A stretch of DNA of 56,922 nt from Hypsibius dujardini (lineage: Eukaryota > Tardigrada > Eutardigrada > Parachela > Hypsibiidae), in the NCBI GenBank assembly GCA_001579985.1, contig LRSR01014256.1, positions 1 to 56,922 of the forward strand, in the 5' to 3' direction. The notes beneath the pieces were generated by a model that was not told where the DNA came from, ran no database searches, and was given only the letters and a program-made list of their open reading frames with translations. Below, in pieces: positions 33,454 to 44,427 of the stretch. Position numbers and translations under genes: made by a program. Each line of letters opens with the position of its first letter. Position 1 is the first letter of the stretch.

Positions 33454-36019
33454 TTATTGAGCACAACAATACGTGAGTTGCCGTCTCCCAAACACTACTT
33501 TGGCGTTCATAAACGATGTGGGTTCTCGACGAACTGGACTGCAGAGCCAGTCCAGAAGCATCTGCGCTAAATGATGTTTTGTCTGCAGGCCAATGTGAAT
33601 GCCATCAATGCCGTCGTTGATTTGGAGGCTTACTTCCCAGGCAGATTCCCAAAAAATGACACCGCTTGTTGTTTGCGAGGCTAGCACTTCCCTGATCATG
33701 TTATTATACAACTGCATGTTCTTGTTTGTGTAGTCAGCACTCCTACTCTTGACCGCTATCACATTCTCCTTCACGGCGAATTGCGGAACCCATATGACGT
33801 CAGTAGTGACGGCGAGCTTTTCCAGGAGTGGCAGTAATCCTTTGAATTGTCTGCAATCGTTGGAAATTTTAAATTATCTTAAACTTAAAGTACACATTTT
33901 TTAATCGGAGCGATGCATTGAAATTTTAAATTTTGTGTGATTATAAGGAGTTTTGGCACTTTCGGCATTTTTGAAATATTTGGTATTATGAGAATTATCT
34001 GCCAAAATTACTATGCAAATACAACGATTCAATTTTCATACACTAAATAGCTGTAAAAATCAAAGAATTTGATTAGAAGTTTAGACGTTCAACGGGAGCA
34101 ATCCGAGCCTGACTGCGTTCCCTCAGACTATCTTATTCCAAAATTGTGAACTTATTTGTTGGATGATGACAATCAATTCCATATTATATTTGGTATATGA
34201 ATACGGAAAATAATTTTTAGTTCATCAAAATGCGAATTTGTTTAGTAAACAGCTGCTCAATAAAATTATTAGCCCATATGCAGGATAATCATGTGCAATG
34301 TTCGTTACTTATATAGTCCACATAGTTTCTAGAATTCATACCATTGGAAAGCGTCGTGAAACAATAAATTGGATCCGTAAAGCATGAAGTATGTTTGTTT
34401 TTCTTACTTTTGGTATCTTTCTGCACAGTCGCGCTGCTTTTCATTCTCGGTAGCACAGTCTTTGATGCTATACATTCCAGCCCCAATCACTAGCAGGTCT
34501 GGCTGGAACTCTGCCCGTGAAATATTACGCAATAATTGTGTCATGGATCCTGTCCCATCGTCCAAATAGGGCTCCCATATGAATTTAATTTGTGCGCCGA
34601 TAAATTGGTATACACTCTGGCTGGCTCCGTATTTGGCATAAGCTGCCGGACTCTTCAGGGCGAAAATGCTAGAAAGGGCATCGTAGTCATCACCTGTTAG
34701 GCTTAGAATCATGCCGTCTCGAAGTTGTTGGATTCTGGAATCTCCCACAAATAATATGAAAGGAACTCTTTGAGTCTTATCCCTGATATCGCTCATACAA
34801 TTCACACCTTCGCTGAAAAACAAAAAGGATTGTTAGGAATTGGGTTTTGAATCTAAAAATATTTCACCACATGGACTGCTATCTTGCTAGAACGAAGGCT
34901 AGCGGTAGGTGTTTCATTCATACGTAAACACAACCCAGCCCCCCGTTGGGGCTTCAATTAAAAGCAAAACTTAGTTTAAAAATGAAGACCAACTGAAAAG
35001 ACAGCTGCATGTGAGTTAGGGTAAACAATGATGGAGGACAAATCGAATAAAATTTGTGATCACGCGCAAGCTCATTTTAGTTCAGATTCGTTCAAGCGGT
35101 TGAATAAGTTTTTTTTACGTAGATAGTCCAGATACCATGCTGCTGAAGAAAACTGTTAACCGCATGATACCAGATTAAACACGCATTTTTGCCATCTAAA
35201 TGTACAATTTTTGCAGATTTCGTGAACATAACTGATGATACCATACAATTTACAAAACCGCTTTTCGTAATCTGAAGCGAATTTTTTAATGGCCCTAAAT
35301 TCGTAAAAAAAATTCTAATGATCCTTCGTTTAATACTTAACTTTTGTTTAGTGGAATTTGCAAAGCTGATTAACATTAACATTTTCGAGGGGGTATTGAT
35401 GTCTATGCGAATGGCATGTGCAGTACTTCGAAAAATGTTAATATCATGGCGTTTACGAGTCTGTGAAAAGGATTTTCGGACATATCGCAGGCGATGAAAG
35501 CATTCATTATCGATCGGAAGAGAGCGGGATACAATATTGAAATTTCACTTAGTATGGATCTTCTGCCATTCGAGAATCAAAAGATTTACAATAAATTTAA
35601 ACCCAAATGTAAAAAATAATGTTTAAAATACAGTTTGGTTATATTAGGTTTGCCCCAAATTTTATTACACAGTTTCTACGAAAATCTACTTCACAATTTA
35701 CAACGTAACAACAAACTCCTTGAATCCACTTGTCTTTTTAGACCGTGCCAGGAGCTTTCTATTTTGTTTGTGCGCACTTTATAGATCGGTACTGAAGCGC
35801 ACATCCACTCGGCTCCCAAACCGATTGCATATCCTCATTATTCCACTTGATTGACCCCGAACTGAATAAATGACGACATCGACCGGTTAATCCCGAAGTT
35901 GATATCTCGTACAGAACGAAGATTAGAAGGCAAGTCAAAGCAAGTACTACCATGTAGGTTGGGAAATATGAACTTCGTGATTTCGTTAGGGGTTCATGAA
36001 ACTCCTCTTTCTCCTCCAT
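33454..36019 (-). CDS. CASD1-like SGNH-domain type II membrane protein, gene 3
   Basis: My model is complement(33454..33850, 34408..34812, 35778..36019), 347 aa. The ATG at 36019 starts a Glu-rich tail followed by the anchor (residues 19-37). Exon 1 ends CRHLFSSGSIKWN ... WEPSGCALQYRSIK with a GTGCGC donor. Exon 2 carries FVGDSRIQQLRDGMI (Ser about 106) and LLVIGAGMYSIKDC. Exon 3 carries LLPLLEKLAVTTDVIWVPQ, NKNMQLYNN, IFWESAWEVS and D298-G-I-H301, ending in YCC. Both introns are phase 2. A plus-strand TTTATT at 33423 gives an AATAAA poly(A) signal about 30 nt after the stop. The domain matches the lumenal catalytic half of CASD1 without its membrane half. It is probably a Golgi or secretory-pathway enzyme acting on O-acetyl esters of glycans (inference). 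Confidence 0.9.
35092..35382 (-). pseudogene. Possible Tc1-like transposase remnant
   Basis: In intron 1 of CASD1-like gene 3, a minus-strand frame contains MVSSVMFTKSAKIVHLDGKN followed by ACLIWYHAVNSFLQQHG. This recalls the Tc1 pattern of VMVWGCF, a short spacer, an IDG segment with NAxxY, and a LLP-like block. No inverted termini or catalytic triad could be confirmed. Weak support. Confidence 0.3.
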
Positions 36020-36956
36020 TTATCCGAAGGGTAATTTCCCAAATTCTCTTACAAGGAAAAATAATGAACCCAAAGTATTGATGACTTTTGGAGAAACGTA
36101 ATTAGGAAACTCTGTATAAAGGAATATTCAGGAAGACCAGTTGAAAGTTGGAGGTCCCATAAAATTGTCCAGAATCCAAGAACAAGAAAGACATTTGACA
36201 TAGTTTACATAGCAAGGGATCTTAATGAATACTCCTGCATAAACTACATACACCTGTCAAAAGGTCTGAGTATCATTCAAGAACTATCACCTTAAGGCGC
36301 TGTCTTGCGTATGTTATGACAGTGAGAATTTCACCATCCGATACTATAGTTAGTTGTTGTCTATGAACCGGCTCGCGCAACGATTGCCTCGATTGTTGCT
36401 GGCACTACGCTCGTAGTTGAGGTGCGGGGAAGTATTCATTTTAGGGTACCAAGCAAAATAAACTTTCCCCTTAAACCATGTATCTACTTTCGATGTTTCG
36501 ATGTTTCGAGGATCTTAAAGCGCCCCCTATTATCTTCTCTTAAATTCTTCCGATCCGCCGGTACATTCACTGCCAGTTCTAAACAGCGATATCCGGGTCA
36601 TTAAAACACGAAAATTTGCATTACATCAGCATCCGACGATTGTGTGAATAAGGGATTCAGGGGTGAAAGTGACCTTTTTGAACACCGCAAGAAAAGGGTG
36701 GAGCCCCTTGGTAAAATTATGTTATCAATGTCTGAGTTGTCAGAATGAGAACACAGCCGCCTGATTTGTTTGGTGTGAAACTGAATGATGAATGAATTGT
36801 TGCGCAATTTGTGGTCATAGTGACACGGACGAGTTTCATTGTGGACTTATGGAGCTGCAGTATTATGTTTTACGCTGAACTTGAAAATGAACCCAATTAT
36901 GAAAACTTCAAGACACCCAAACATCGAAACATCAAAACATTGAATCATTAAATCAT
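36020..36956. other. Intergenic, nothing recognised
   Basis: No gene was recognised. This is the shared upstream space of the divergent genes 3 (minus) and 4 (plus). A small ATCGAAACATCAAAACATTG low-complexity patch precedes repeat R at about 36920. Confidence 0.4.
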
Positions 36957-37186
36957 TGAGTGTGTCTCAAATCTGCATCGGAAACCGTAACCTAACTGTA
37001 ACGGTGTCTTAAATTAGCAGTTTTGGCATACCGTAACTGAAGATATGGTTTTGCAAACCAAAACGATATGAGACACCTGTACGATTTGAGTCCTTCCTTG
37101 TCTCAAATCCGCACCTTATCGTACCATATCGAAGTTTTTCAAAACCATAACTCGAACCTTATCGGTGTCTTAGATCTCTCCAATTG
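36957..37186 (+). repeat. Dispersed repeat R, copy 2
   Basis: GTGTCTCAAATCTGCATCGG, AAACCGTAACC, and repeated TCTCAAATCCG and AAAACCATAACTCGAACC boxes match the reverse complement of 2630-2860. Internal direct and inverted boxes suggest a non-autonomous element or an ancient tandem unit. Confidence 0.5.
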
Positions 37187-37729
37187 ATACAGATTGATTA
37201 AGATTGAGTTTTATATATTCATAAATGAAAATTTGAGGACTATAGCCTCTTTTGGGAATGGCCGAGACCATAGGCCTCCCTATTTAAAAAACCGTCGTTT
37301 TAACCAAAAAAAGCTGCCAAGAACTCACGTCAAGACAGTATAGGCATCGTACAGCTGGCTGAGAAACTTGCTACGGCTCGTTAATTTGCCTACCAGCTCT
37401 TTGGGAGTAGAACTTACGCGCCTATTCACTGAGAGTCTGTAGGCGTAACTACAAACCCGTAACAAGTTTTTCAGCCAGTTGTAACGATGGTTACTGTACC
37501 ATGTTAGTTGTTTTCTTTCAGTGCGGGCTCTTCGGCATGCTCTTGTAATCAGACCTAATTTTCTTCCATTGACGCATGCTGGATATTCTAAAAATTTTCG
37601 ACTTGATGTGATGCTTACGGCCTGACAAATTGAACTTCTCTTTATCAAATTGATTTACTTTGTAGTAAATTGATAATTTTTAGGAATACTTGCTACTGAT
37701 ACGCTGAAAAAATTTGTTCACCGACTTGG

Positions 37730-40700
37730 ATGAGGTCCATGGATGTGCAATGGCAAAAACCTAAGTGTTGTTTGAGTACTCGGAAAACTTTAGTGTTCAT
37801 TCTAGTTATATGTTTTTTAATCGCATTTACTTATTTTGCTCGTGGGAAAATATCTGGTTCAGAAGATGGAGCCAAATGCAAGAAACTATTCGGAACGGGA
37901 TCGGTAATATGGAATAACGACGAGAGTACAGCATTCTGGCAACCTAATGACTGCAACTTGCGGTATCGTACACCAAAGTATGTCGCAATTAGAAGTTGAA
38001 ACAAACAATCTTCATTGAAATTGAGTTTAAACAACACAATTTTATGGTGGAAAATAAATGCTCGCAAAGTAATTGTGAGACGAAAGTTTAGAGTGTCCGT
38101 TTTGTCATTAGTAAATGAATACGGTATGTCCAGAGGAGATTCAACGAGTTGCAAAGATCAAATTCTAATATTAGTAATAATGGATTTGGCATTTGAATTG
38201 AAAATAGTGCTCTTAGTTATTTAAATAGACTGACATTGAGAATTGAGAACTAGAATTTTCCCACGAGTGTTTGTCTAACTTCTTTCCTTCCAACCGAACC
38301 AGATAAGCACTTGTTGAGAATATGTTGCGAAGATTAGAATTTTGAGCAATTGCCGGGGCATCCTTCCTAATAGGGAAGAAACTAAGAATATGATAGCAGA
38401 ATCCGGCTAAAAGAAGATGTGCGTTTTGAGTCACCCTAATTCACTGTACTTCAGACTTCTCCTCTAGGCTCTGTCGTATAACATTTTGTGAGAACTTGGG
38501 GTACTACATTTTCATCAAATTTCACTTTGCATGATAAAATTAAAGTACTGTATCATTTCGCGTACTACTGTGTGTCGTATTACAAATACTTGGCATACTA
38601 CAATTTCGGCGTAGTCTCCCATCCTCGAAAAAAGAGCTGAAATTTGTACATGAATTGAAGTATTGTATGCTCCTTCAAACGTTACCGTCAGTACCTTACA
38701 ATTGGAGTTCTATGATTTTATCACAACCGCCAAAAAGGCAGGCAGACAGACAGACAGCAGACAGACAGACAGACACAGACAGACGACATACCGAAAGAGG
38801 ACTAAGAGCCAAAAAGGCAGACTTACAATAAATTTAACACGATGAGCACAAATAATTTATGTTTTCTGATGCTTCGTAGTGAATCGCTGCAGTGCATGGA
38901 AGATTTTTCTAAGAAAAAAAAAAGGGCGCCATTTATCCTGCTGATTGGGGATTCTCGGATACGGCAGTTGCGCGATGGACTAATTGAGCTTTACACTGGA
39001 GTAGATTTTGACTACACTTCAAATCGGCTGGCAAAAAATAGGGACGATCCCAATTACAAAAAGCACGCTTCTAGCGAGGACGATCTTCAAACTGCCGGGC
39101 TACATCTCAAATTCGAGTGGCACGCCTGGATGGACGACAAATTAACTCAATCGATAAATAAATTGATACAGGATGAACACAAGCCCGACGTTGTGGTGAT
39201 TGGTTTTGGTGCTTGGGAAATTCGACAGTGCGCGAGAGATAAAAAGACTCCAATTTCCTGTCTGCCTGCATACCAAAGGTAAAGTCGAAAAACTTTTTCA
39301 CATTTATCTGCAAATATCAGTGATATACCATTGTAGAAATGGCCAGTCATAACTGCCTGGCAAGAACCGTACCTGTCAAGATGTTTTAAATGTTTATCAT
39401 TTATTAAGGGACCGTAGAGGTTTATTTAAAACGGTAACTATGTCGAAGCCGCAACGAAAATTATTTAGAATTGTGTATATCAGTCATTCGACTAAATGTT
39501 TTAGTAGTGCCCTAGCAATTTTCTTCGTTTTAATATTTGATTGGTTGTGCGGGGATCGGAAAAAAATACAATAACAGGGAGAAAAACAGGAATTGGGAAA
39601 ATGATAAATAATTGCGAGTGGGCAATAACCAATCTCAGAAATAAACAAGCAAGCGTAAGAAAACTATGTTAAGAAATGCGGAGCGAGCGTAGGCCGTAAA
39701 CAATCAGCAAGTTTGCCTAAATTGGCTAAGCTCGGACAGTGTCTGAGTTTGAGCCATGGCGTCACAATGTCGTTTTGACATTGGAGTTTACGAACAAATT
39801 TATCGCGACATGGGGCAAATGCCGTTTTACCAAAAAGCGCAAGTCCCACCAGCAAGAAGCTTCGCTCGCTCCGCATGAATAAAATCAAAAAAAATTGTAT
39901 GAGCTCACACTGCTCGAATTGAATGTCGAATTTTTACACAATGCAGTTATTTGCCAAACGATTGAACTTAAACTTGTTTTGATTCAGGCTCTTGGGCGGA
40001 AAGCTTCGGTGGTTGTTACTTACCTACAGATGAATGACACCGACCATATGAATATTACTCTAGAAGTGAAATACAAAAGGTTCTTCAAAAGTCTTGGCAC
40101 TCAATTTTTTGAATTGCTGGAAGACAGCAATAGTCTGCGCACTCAGAGTGACAGAAAGGAGACAGCTAACCTGAATTGGAAAAGTGAGAGCCAGGGAGGG
40201 AGAGGGCAGGGAGAGAGAGGCCAGGGAGGGGGCATGCGTGTGGAGGCAGTCCATGGCGTGGAGCGTGCATCATTCACACACCTAAACATGGCGAAAGGCG
40301 TTGCAATTCGTGCTACCATAATTCACGACTAAAGAAACGGTGTTCGCCCGTCTGCAGAACACAATTGCAGGAGAGCAAGTGCCATCCAAATGCTCGATCT
40401 GGCGGTGGTTTTCAGATCCCAGGATAGGGAGAGCGGGACTGGAAGATCGACCACACTGCGGAAGACGTCCAACTGCTGCCAATCCGGAAGATATAGACAC
40501 CATCCTAAACTTCCTTGACGCTCATTTTCGTTTGTCCTATTCGCAGATGCGTTATGCAGTCGGCACTGGTTCGTCCACCTGCCACACTATTTCAATGGAC
40601 AATTTGAAGCTGAAAATGATCTGCGCTCGCTAGGTCTCTCACACGTTTTCCCCAAAAAAGAAACTAGCCGGTTGGATTTTGTTAAGAACTTCATTGCTAC

Positions 40701-42871
40701 CTATGAGCAGGACGATGAAAGCCGTCTTCCCGAGATCATAACAGGTGATAAGATGTGGGGATACTATTATGACCCCTTAACGAAGCGTCAATCGATGGAG
40801 TGGGTGAAGAAAACTGACCCGAGACAAACGAAGGTGCGCTGCGTTAGGAGTGTCAAAAAGATAATCTTCATCATTTTCTTCATTTATGCGGGAATCGTCT
40901 TGACATCAAAGCTCGTTGCAGTATCGGAGCAACGAACAATCAAATTGCAATTCCACGTTAAAAATTGTTTGAGGAAAGCTCAGCTTGTTTGAGGTCAGGA
41001 AGATAAAAAAAGAAGAGGAACGTCAGGGCTCCGCGGCCTTAAACTTCCATCACGATAATGCTTAAAGTCACAAGTCCGATTTTAACATCCAATTTCTGGA
41101 CAAATAAAACCTGGAAATATTGCCCCACCCTGCTTATTCTCCAGACCTTTCCCCGTGTGATGTTTTTCTTTTCCCAAAATTAAAAGACGCCCTTCGCAGG
41201 CGGTTATTTGCCTCAGTAGAAGAGCTTGACTGTGCCGTGAACGCTCGTCTCCCCGAGCTGTCAAAAGATAGCTTTTTTCATGTCTTCCGCTCGTGACTGT
41301 CTAGGTGTAAGAAGTGTATTCAGTTTGGTGAAGACTACTTCGAAGGTCGCTGAAGAGAAGAAATATAAATCAATGTCCAGTGATTTTAAAAAAATTGAGT
41401 GCCAAGACTTTTGGAGTGCCCTCGCATTATATGAATAGGAGCATCCATTTTTTATTGATAATTGAAACCCAGAATTTTGTAGCAAAGTTCGAATTATTTT
41501 TGCAAATATCCTCCCTTGGTTTACGATCAAGCTAACAGGAAACTAAAAAGGCGAGAGTTCAGCTAAAGATCCAATATAAATCACTAGAGCAAAAAATTTG
41601 ATGTTCGAACCACGTTATTGTGGCAGTATCTACTCAGTTGCAACATTCTAACACTGGGCCGAGAGAGGCCTGAGCAAAAATATAAACACGTGTTTGTTCT
41701 AAACTCATTCAAGCAGTAATGAAGATTTCCCATCCCGATCGGCGTAAATTTTTTTTAACAAATAGTTGTCTATTTATTATGATTTATCATAAGGGTTTCC
41801 CAATCACATTGCCGGATCCAGAGAATAATAAAGAAGAGTCTTCCTTAGCTAGTTTGTGCTGTGATTGATTGATTGAAAGCTTACTATTTTCAATGATTTT
41901 CACTGTAAAAAATATCGATTTTTAGAAACATGTTTGAAACAATAAATTCAATTTGGAGTCGATTGGCATCAGCCGTTTATTTTTCAAGTGTCAGGGGATG
42001 GAGCTGAGAGCCAGCTCTGGAAGGCTACGCTCAAGTTCTTTGTCCTTCATTAGAAATGCAAACAACTGTACCCCCTGACCACTGAAAAATATTCGGCTGA
42101 TGCTAATCGACTCCAGATTGAACTTGGCATGGAATAAGGTCAATCAAATTGTTTTAAATGTGTTTCTAAAACTCGGCGTTTTTTACAGTGAAAATCAAGG
42201 AAAATAGTGAGCTTCCAATCAATCAAGCATCTGCTCACATTACAAACTGGCTGGGGAGGTCTCTTTCTTGCTTATTCTTTTCTTAAACCGGTAATGTGGG
42301 AGAACCTTAATAATAAGCACGACAAATGGAGAGCTATTTCCTAGAAAAAATTCCGGCCGATCGGGGGGGGGGGGCGGGGATCCCTATTACTGCCCGAGTC
42401 AGGACTTGCACTGTATTGGTTATAATCGGTCATAATATAAACTCATTCATTTGTTTTAGGTCATTCATAACCTTGCTCCCGTTATTGCAAACTCTTGCTG
42501 CATATACCGACATTATTTGGCTTCCTCAAGGCACAATTCATTTTGAGCAACTGTTCAAACACAATCCACGAGATCCCGGTAATACGGCTGGCCTAATTGC
42601 GGACAGTATGATTCTCTACAATAATGCTATAAAAGAGATACTGGAATCACCCCAGCATAAGGACCAGCCTCCAATAATTTTCTGGGAATCTGCATGGGAG
42701 CTAAGCTTTAAGCTAAACGACAATTTGGATGGCCTCCATTACGGCATGCTTGCAAAGCACCAGTTACTTCAAATAATAATAGATTATCTCTGTGCTCCTG
42801 TTACTCAACAGATGGAAAGTTCAATTCTTCATGCATGGAGAAATAATCGCCTCAATTATTGCTGCTCATAA
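37730..42871 (+). CDS. CASD1-like SGNH-domain type II membrane protein, gene 4
   Basis: My model is join(37730..37977, 38880..39278, 42460..42871), 352 aa. The anchor is at residues 19-36. Exon 1 ends CKKLFGTGSVIWN ... WQPNDCNLRYRTPK with a GTATGT donor. Exon 2 carries LIGDSRIRQLRDGLI (Ser about 108), LKFEWHAWMDD and VVVIGFGAWEIRQC. Exon 3 carries LLPLLQTLAAYTDIIWLPQG, ILYNNAIKEIL, IFWESAWELS and D306-G-L-H309, ending NYCC. All SGNH residues are present. Intron 2, only about 70 bp in genes 1 and 2, is 3181 bp here because it has taken in a mariner element, a small inverted-repeat element and copy C of the long-inverted-repeat element. The acceptor before exon 3 (TTTGTTTTAG) is intact and the open frame continues, so the gene is probably functional if these insertions are spliced out. 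Confidence 0.88.
38745..38790 (+). repeat. (CAGA)n microsatellite
   Basis: This is a short run of CAGACAGACAG units in intron 1 of CASD1-like gene 4. It is non-coding. Confidence 0.85.
39676..39876. mobile_element. Small inverted-repeat element (MITE-like)
   Basis: Perfect 14-bp inverted ends, ATGCGGAGCGAGCG and CGCTCGCTCCGCAT, enclose 201 bp in intron 2 of CASD1-like gene 4. No transposase and no clear target duplication. Confidence 0.65.
40081..41415 (+). pseudogene. Degenerate mariner transposon
   Basis: Inverted termini contain CAAAAGTCTTGGCACTCAAT at 40085-40104 and the opposite strand near 41391-41415, typical of mariner ends. Between them are transposase pieces in at least three frames: GRAGLEDRPHCGRRPTA (DNA-binding region), ITGDKMWGYYYDPLTKRQS (first catalytic Asp region), FHHDNA, and HPAYSPDLSPCDVFLFPKLK (the D34D region). 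Several stops and frameshifts are visible, so it is dead. It lies in intron 2 of CASD1-like gene 4, in the gene's orientation. Confidence 0.9.
41702..42400. mobile_element. Long-inverted-repeat element, copy C
   Basis: This is the third copy of the 9604-10334 family. It has AGCAGTAATGAAGATTTCCC at the left and CCTATTACTGCCCGAGTC at the right, CGATCGG boxes near both ends and the internal TGGAGTCGATTGGCATCAG block. A poly-G run near 42364 interrupts the right arm. It ends only 59 bp before exon 3 of CASD1-like gene 4. Confidence 0.75.
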
Positions 42872-44427
42872 GAGATGGTATGACAGAATGCAACTCTGGT
42901 GGCCATAAACGGTCGTTTTCCTAGTCGAAACATGGTGTTATCTGGAAAAAAACAATTATGTACAATCTAGATCAGTTCAGGGGAGTGGCGTTCGAATCCT
43001 GCAAAGGAACAAACAGCGCTCCTCTGAACTAAACTAGAAAACGCGTTGCTCCTTTTGAGAAGGGCCCAAAGGTTCTGAACCAACTCATCACTTATAAATA
43101 AACCAACTTAATGCTCAAAATTATCCAAATGCCACTTTAATTCTGAACTTATTACCTGTTTTATTACTGATATTGTTGATATTTTCATCGGCAGGGAGGT
43201 CTGATAAAATACTCAGCAAATATCATCAATTTTTACCTTAGACAAAAAATAGGGTTTTGAAAAAAAGACATCAAATGCTAAAATAGCACCCTTCACAATA
43301 CAGGTAATGAATTCATGCACCTAGTCATTAGCAAAAAGTATTGCGGCTTAGCATACCTTTTCCTTAAAACTTTTTCTTTTCCTTTAAGAACATTTCCTTT
43401 CCTTTAAAGAACAAGTCCTTCTCCTTAAAGAGCTTTTCCTTTTCCTTAAACAAAGAGATCTTTCCTTAAATGACAAGTCCTTTTCCTTTTGCATATCCTT
43501 AAGCAAAACACTAAATTTCAAAATAATCACGCCAGAACCCATAAACCAATAAACCAAAAGGAGGCTTTTTGTTCTCACCAACCGCAATTATTTGACCTCC
43601 AAGAATACATCGCTAGTACATTTCTAATAAGAAATATAGCATAGACTATAGACCGTAGATCGTAGACCATAGACCAATAAAGCTAATAAACAACTTAAGG
43701 AGAGTATAAATGATTACGATGTCAATTATAGAGGAAATACTGAAATACAAAAAGTACAGAAATGTAACGGGAATATCCATCTGGCCATGCCTTTCGCCTT
43801 GGACCCTAGTTTGTTCTCCTTCCCTCCTGTGTTCGCAAGTTGTTTTGTTGATGCGGCACTTTAGTTTACGGATGCCATGTCCGTTCTAGATTTAGTTTAT
43901 GCTTTAAAATGTTTTAGACAGCGGCTTGTGTCGTTTGTTTTGATCTGTGCGACTCCAGCCGCCAGGGGTTTGAAAGCGGGTTGCGTTGGTTGGCTTTAGT
44001 CGGCGTCCGTTCCGTTCGGTTTGTGCAACCGTCTCGTTTGGTTTTCAACTCATAAATCAGTGGTCATGGTTCGGCGGTATTGACTGTGCGGATGCGTAGA
44101 GTAGCACAAGAACCGAATTTGAATCGAATTAGAGCCTAATCTGAATTACAATTGATCTTCCTGTTGAACATTTTCAACAGTTGGATTTCTGGACTTTCCA
44201 TAGTCTTTCTACTACAACGGGTCTACCACAGCGGCAGCCGACTTTGCAGTCTGGTTGATTGACCAAATCAAAGTTTTTACTTATTCATGGCAATATGAAG
44301 TTATTGTAATTTGTGGTTAACCTATTGCTCACCGAGCACATACATCGCAAGAAACGGGGTTGCTCAGACCATTTTATTGGTCTATTGATCAATTGGTTCT
44401 CAACAGGCTGTCCAAATTAAGCTATAT
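42872..44427. other. Intergenic with a degenerate TCCTTTTCCTTAAA array
   Basis: Positions 43370-43500 are imperfect repeats of a 14-20 bp unit around TCCTTTTCCTTAAA. A smaller run, ATAGACCGTAGATCGTAGACC, lies near 43648. No gene was recognised. Confidence 0.5.

Noticed and set aside
42960-43010. GTTCGAATCC-like T-loop motif suggesting a tRNA
   Set aside because: No acceptor stem, D-arm or anticodon arm can be folded around it.
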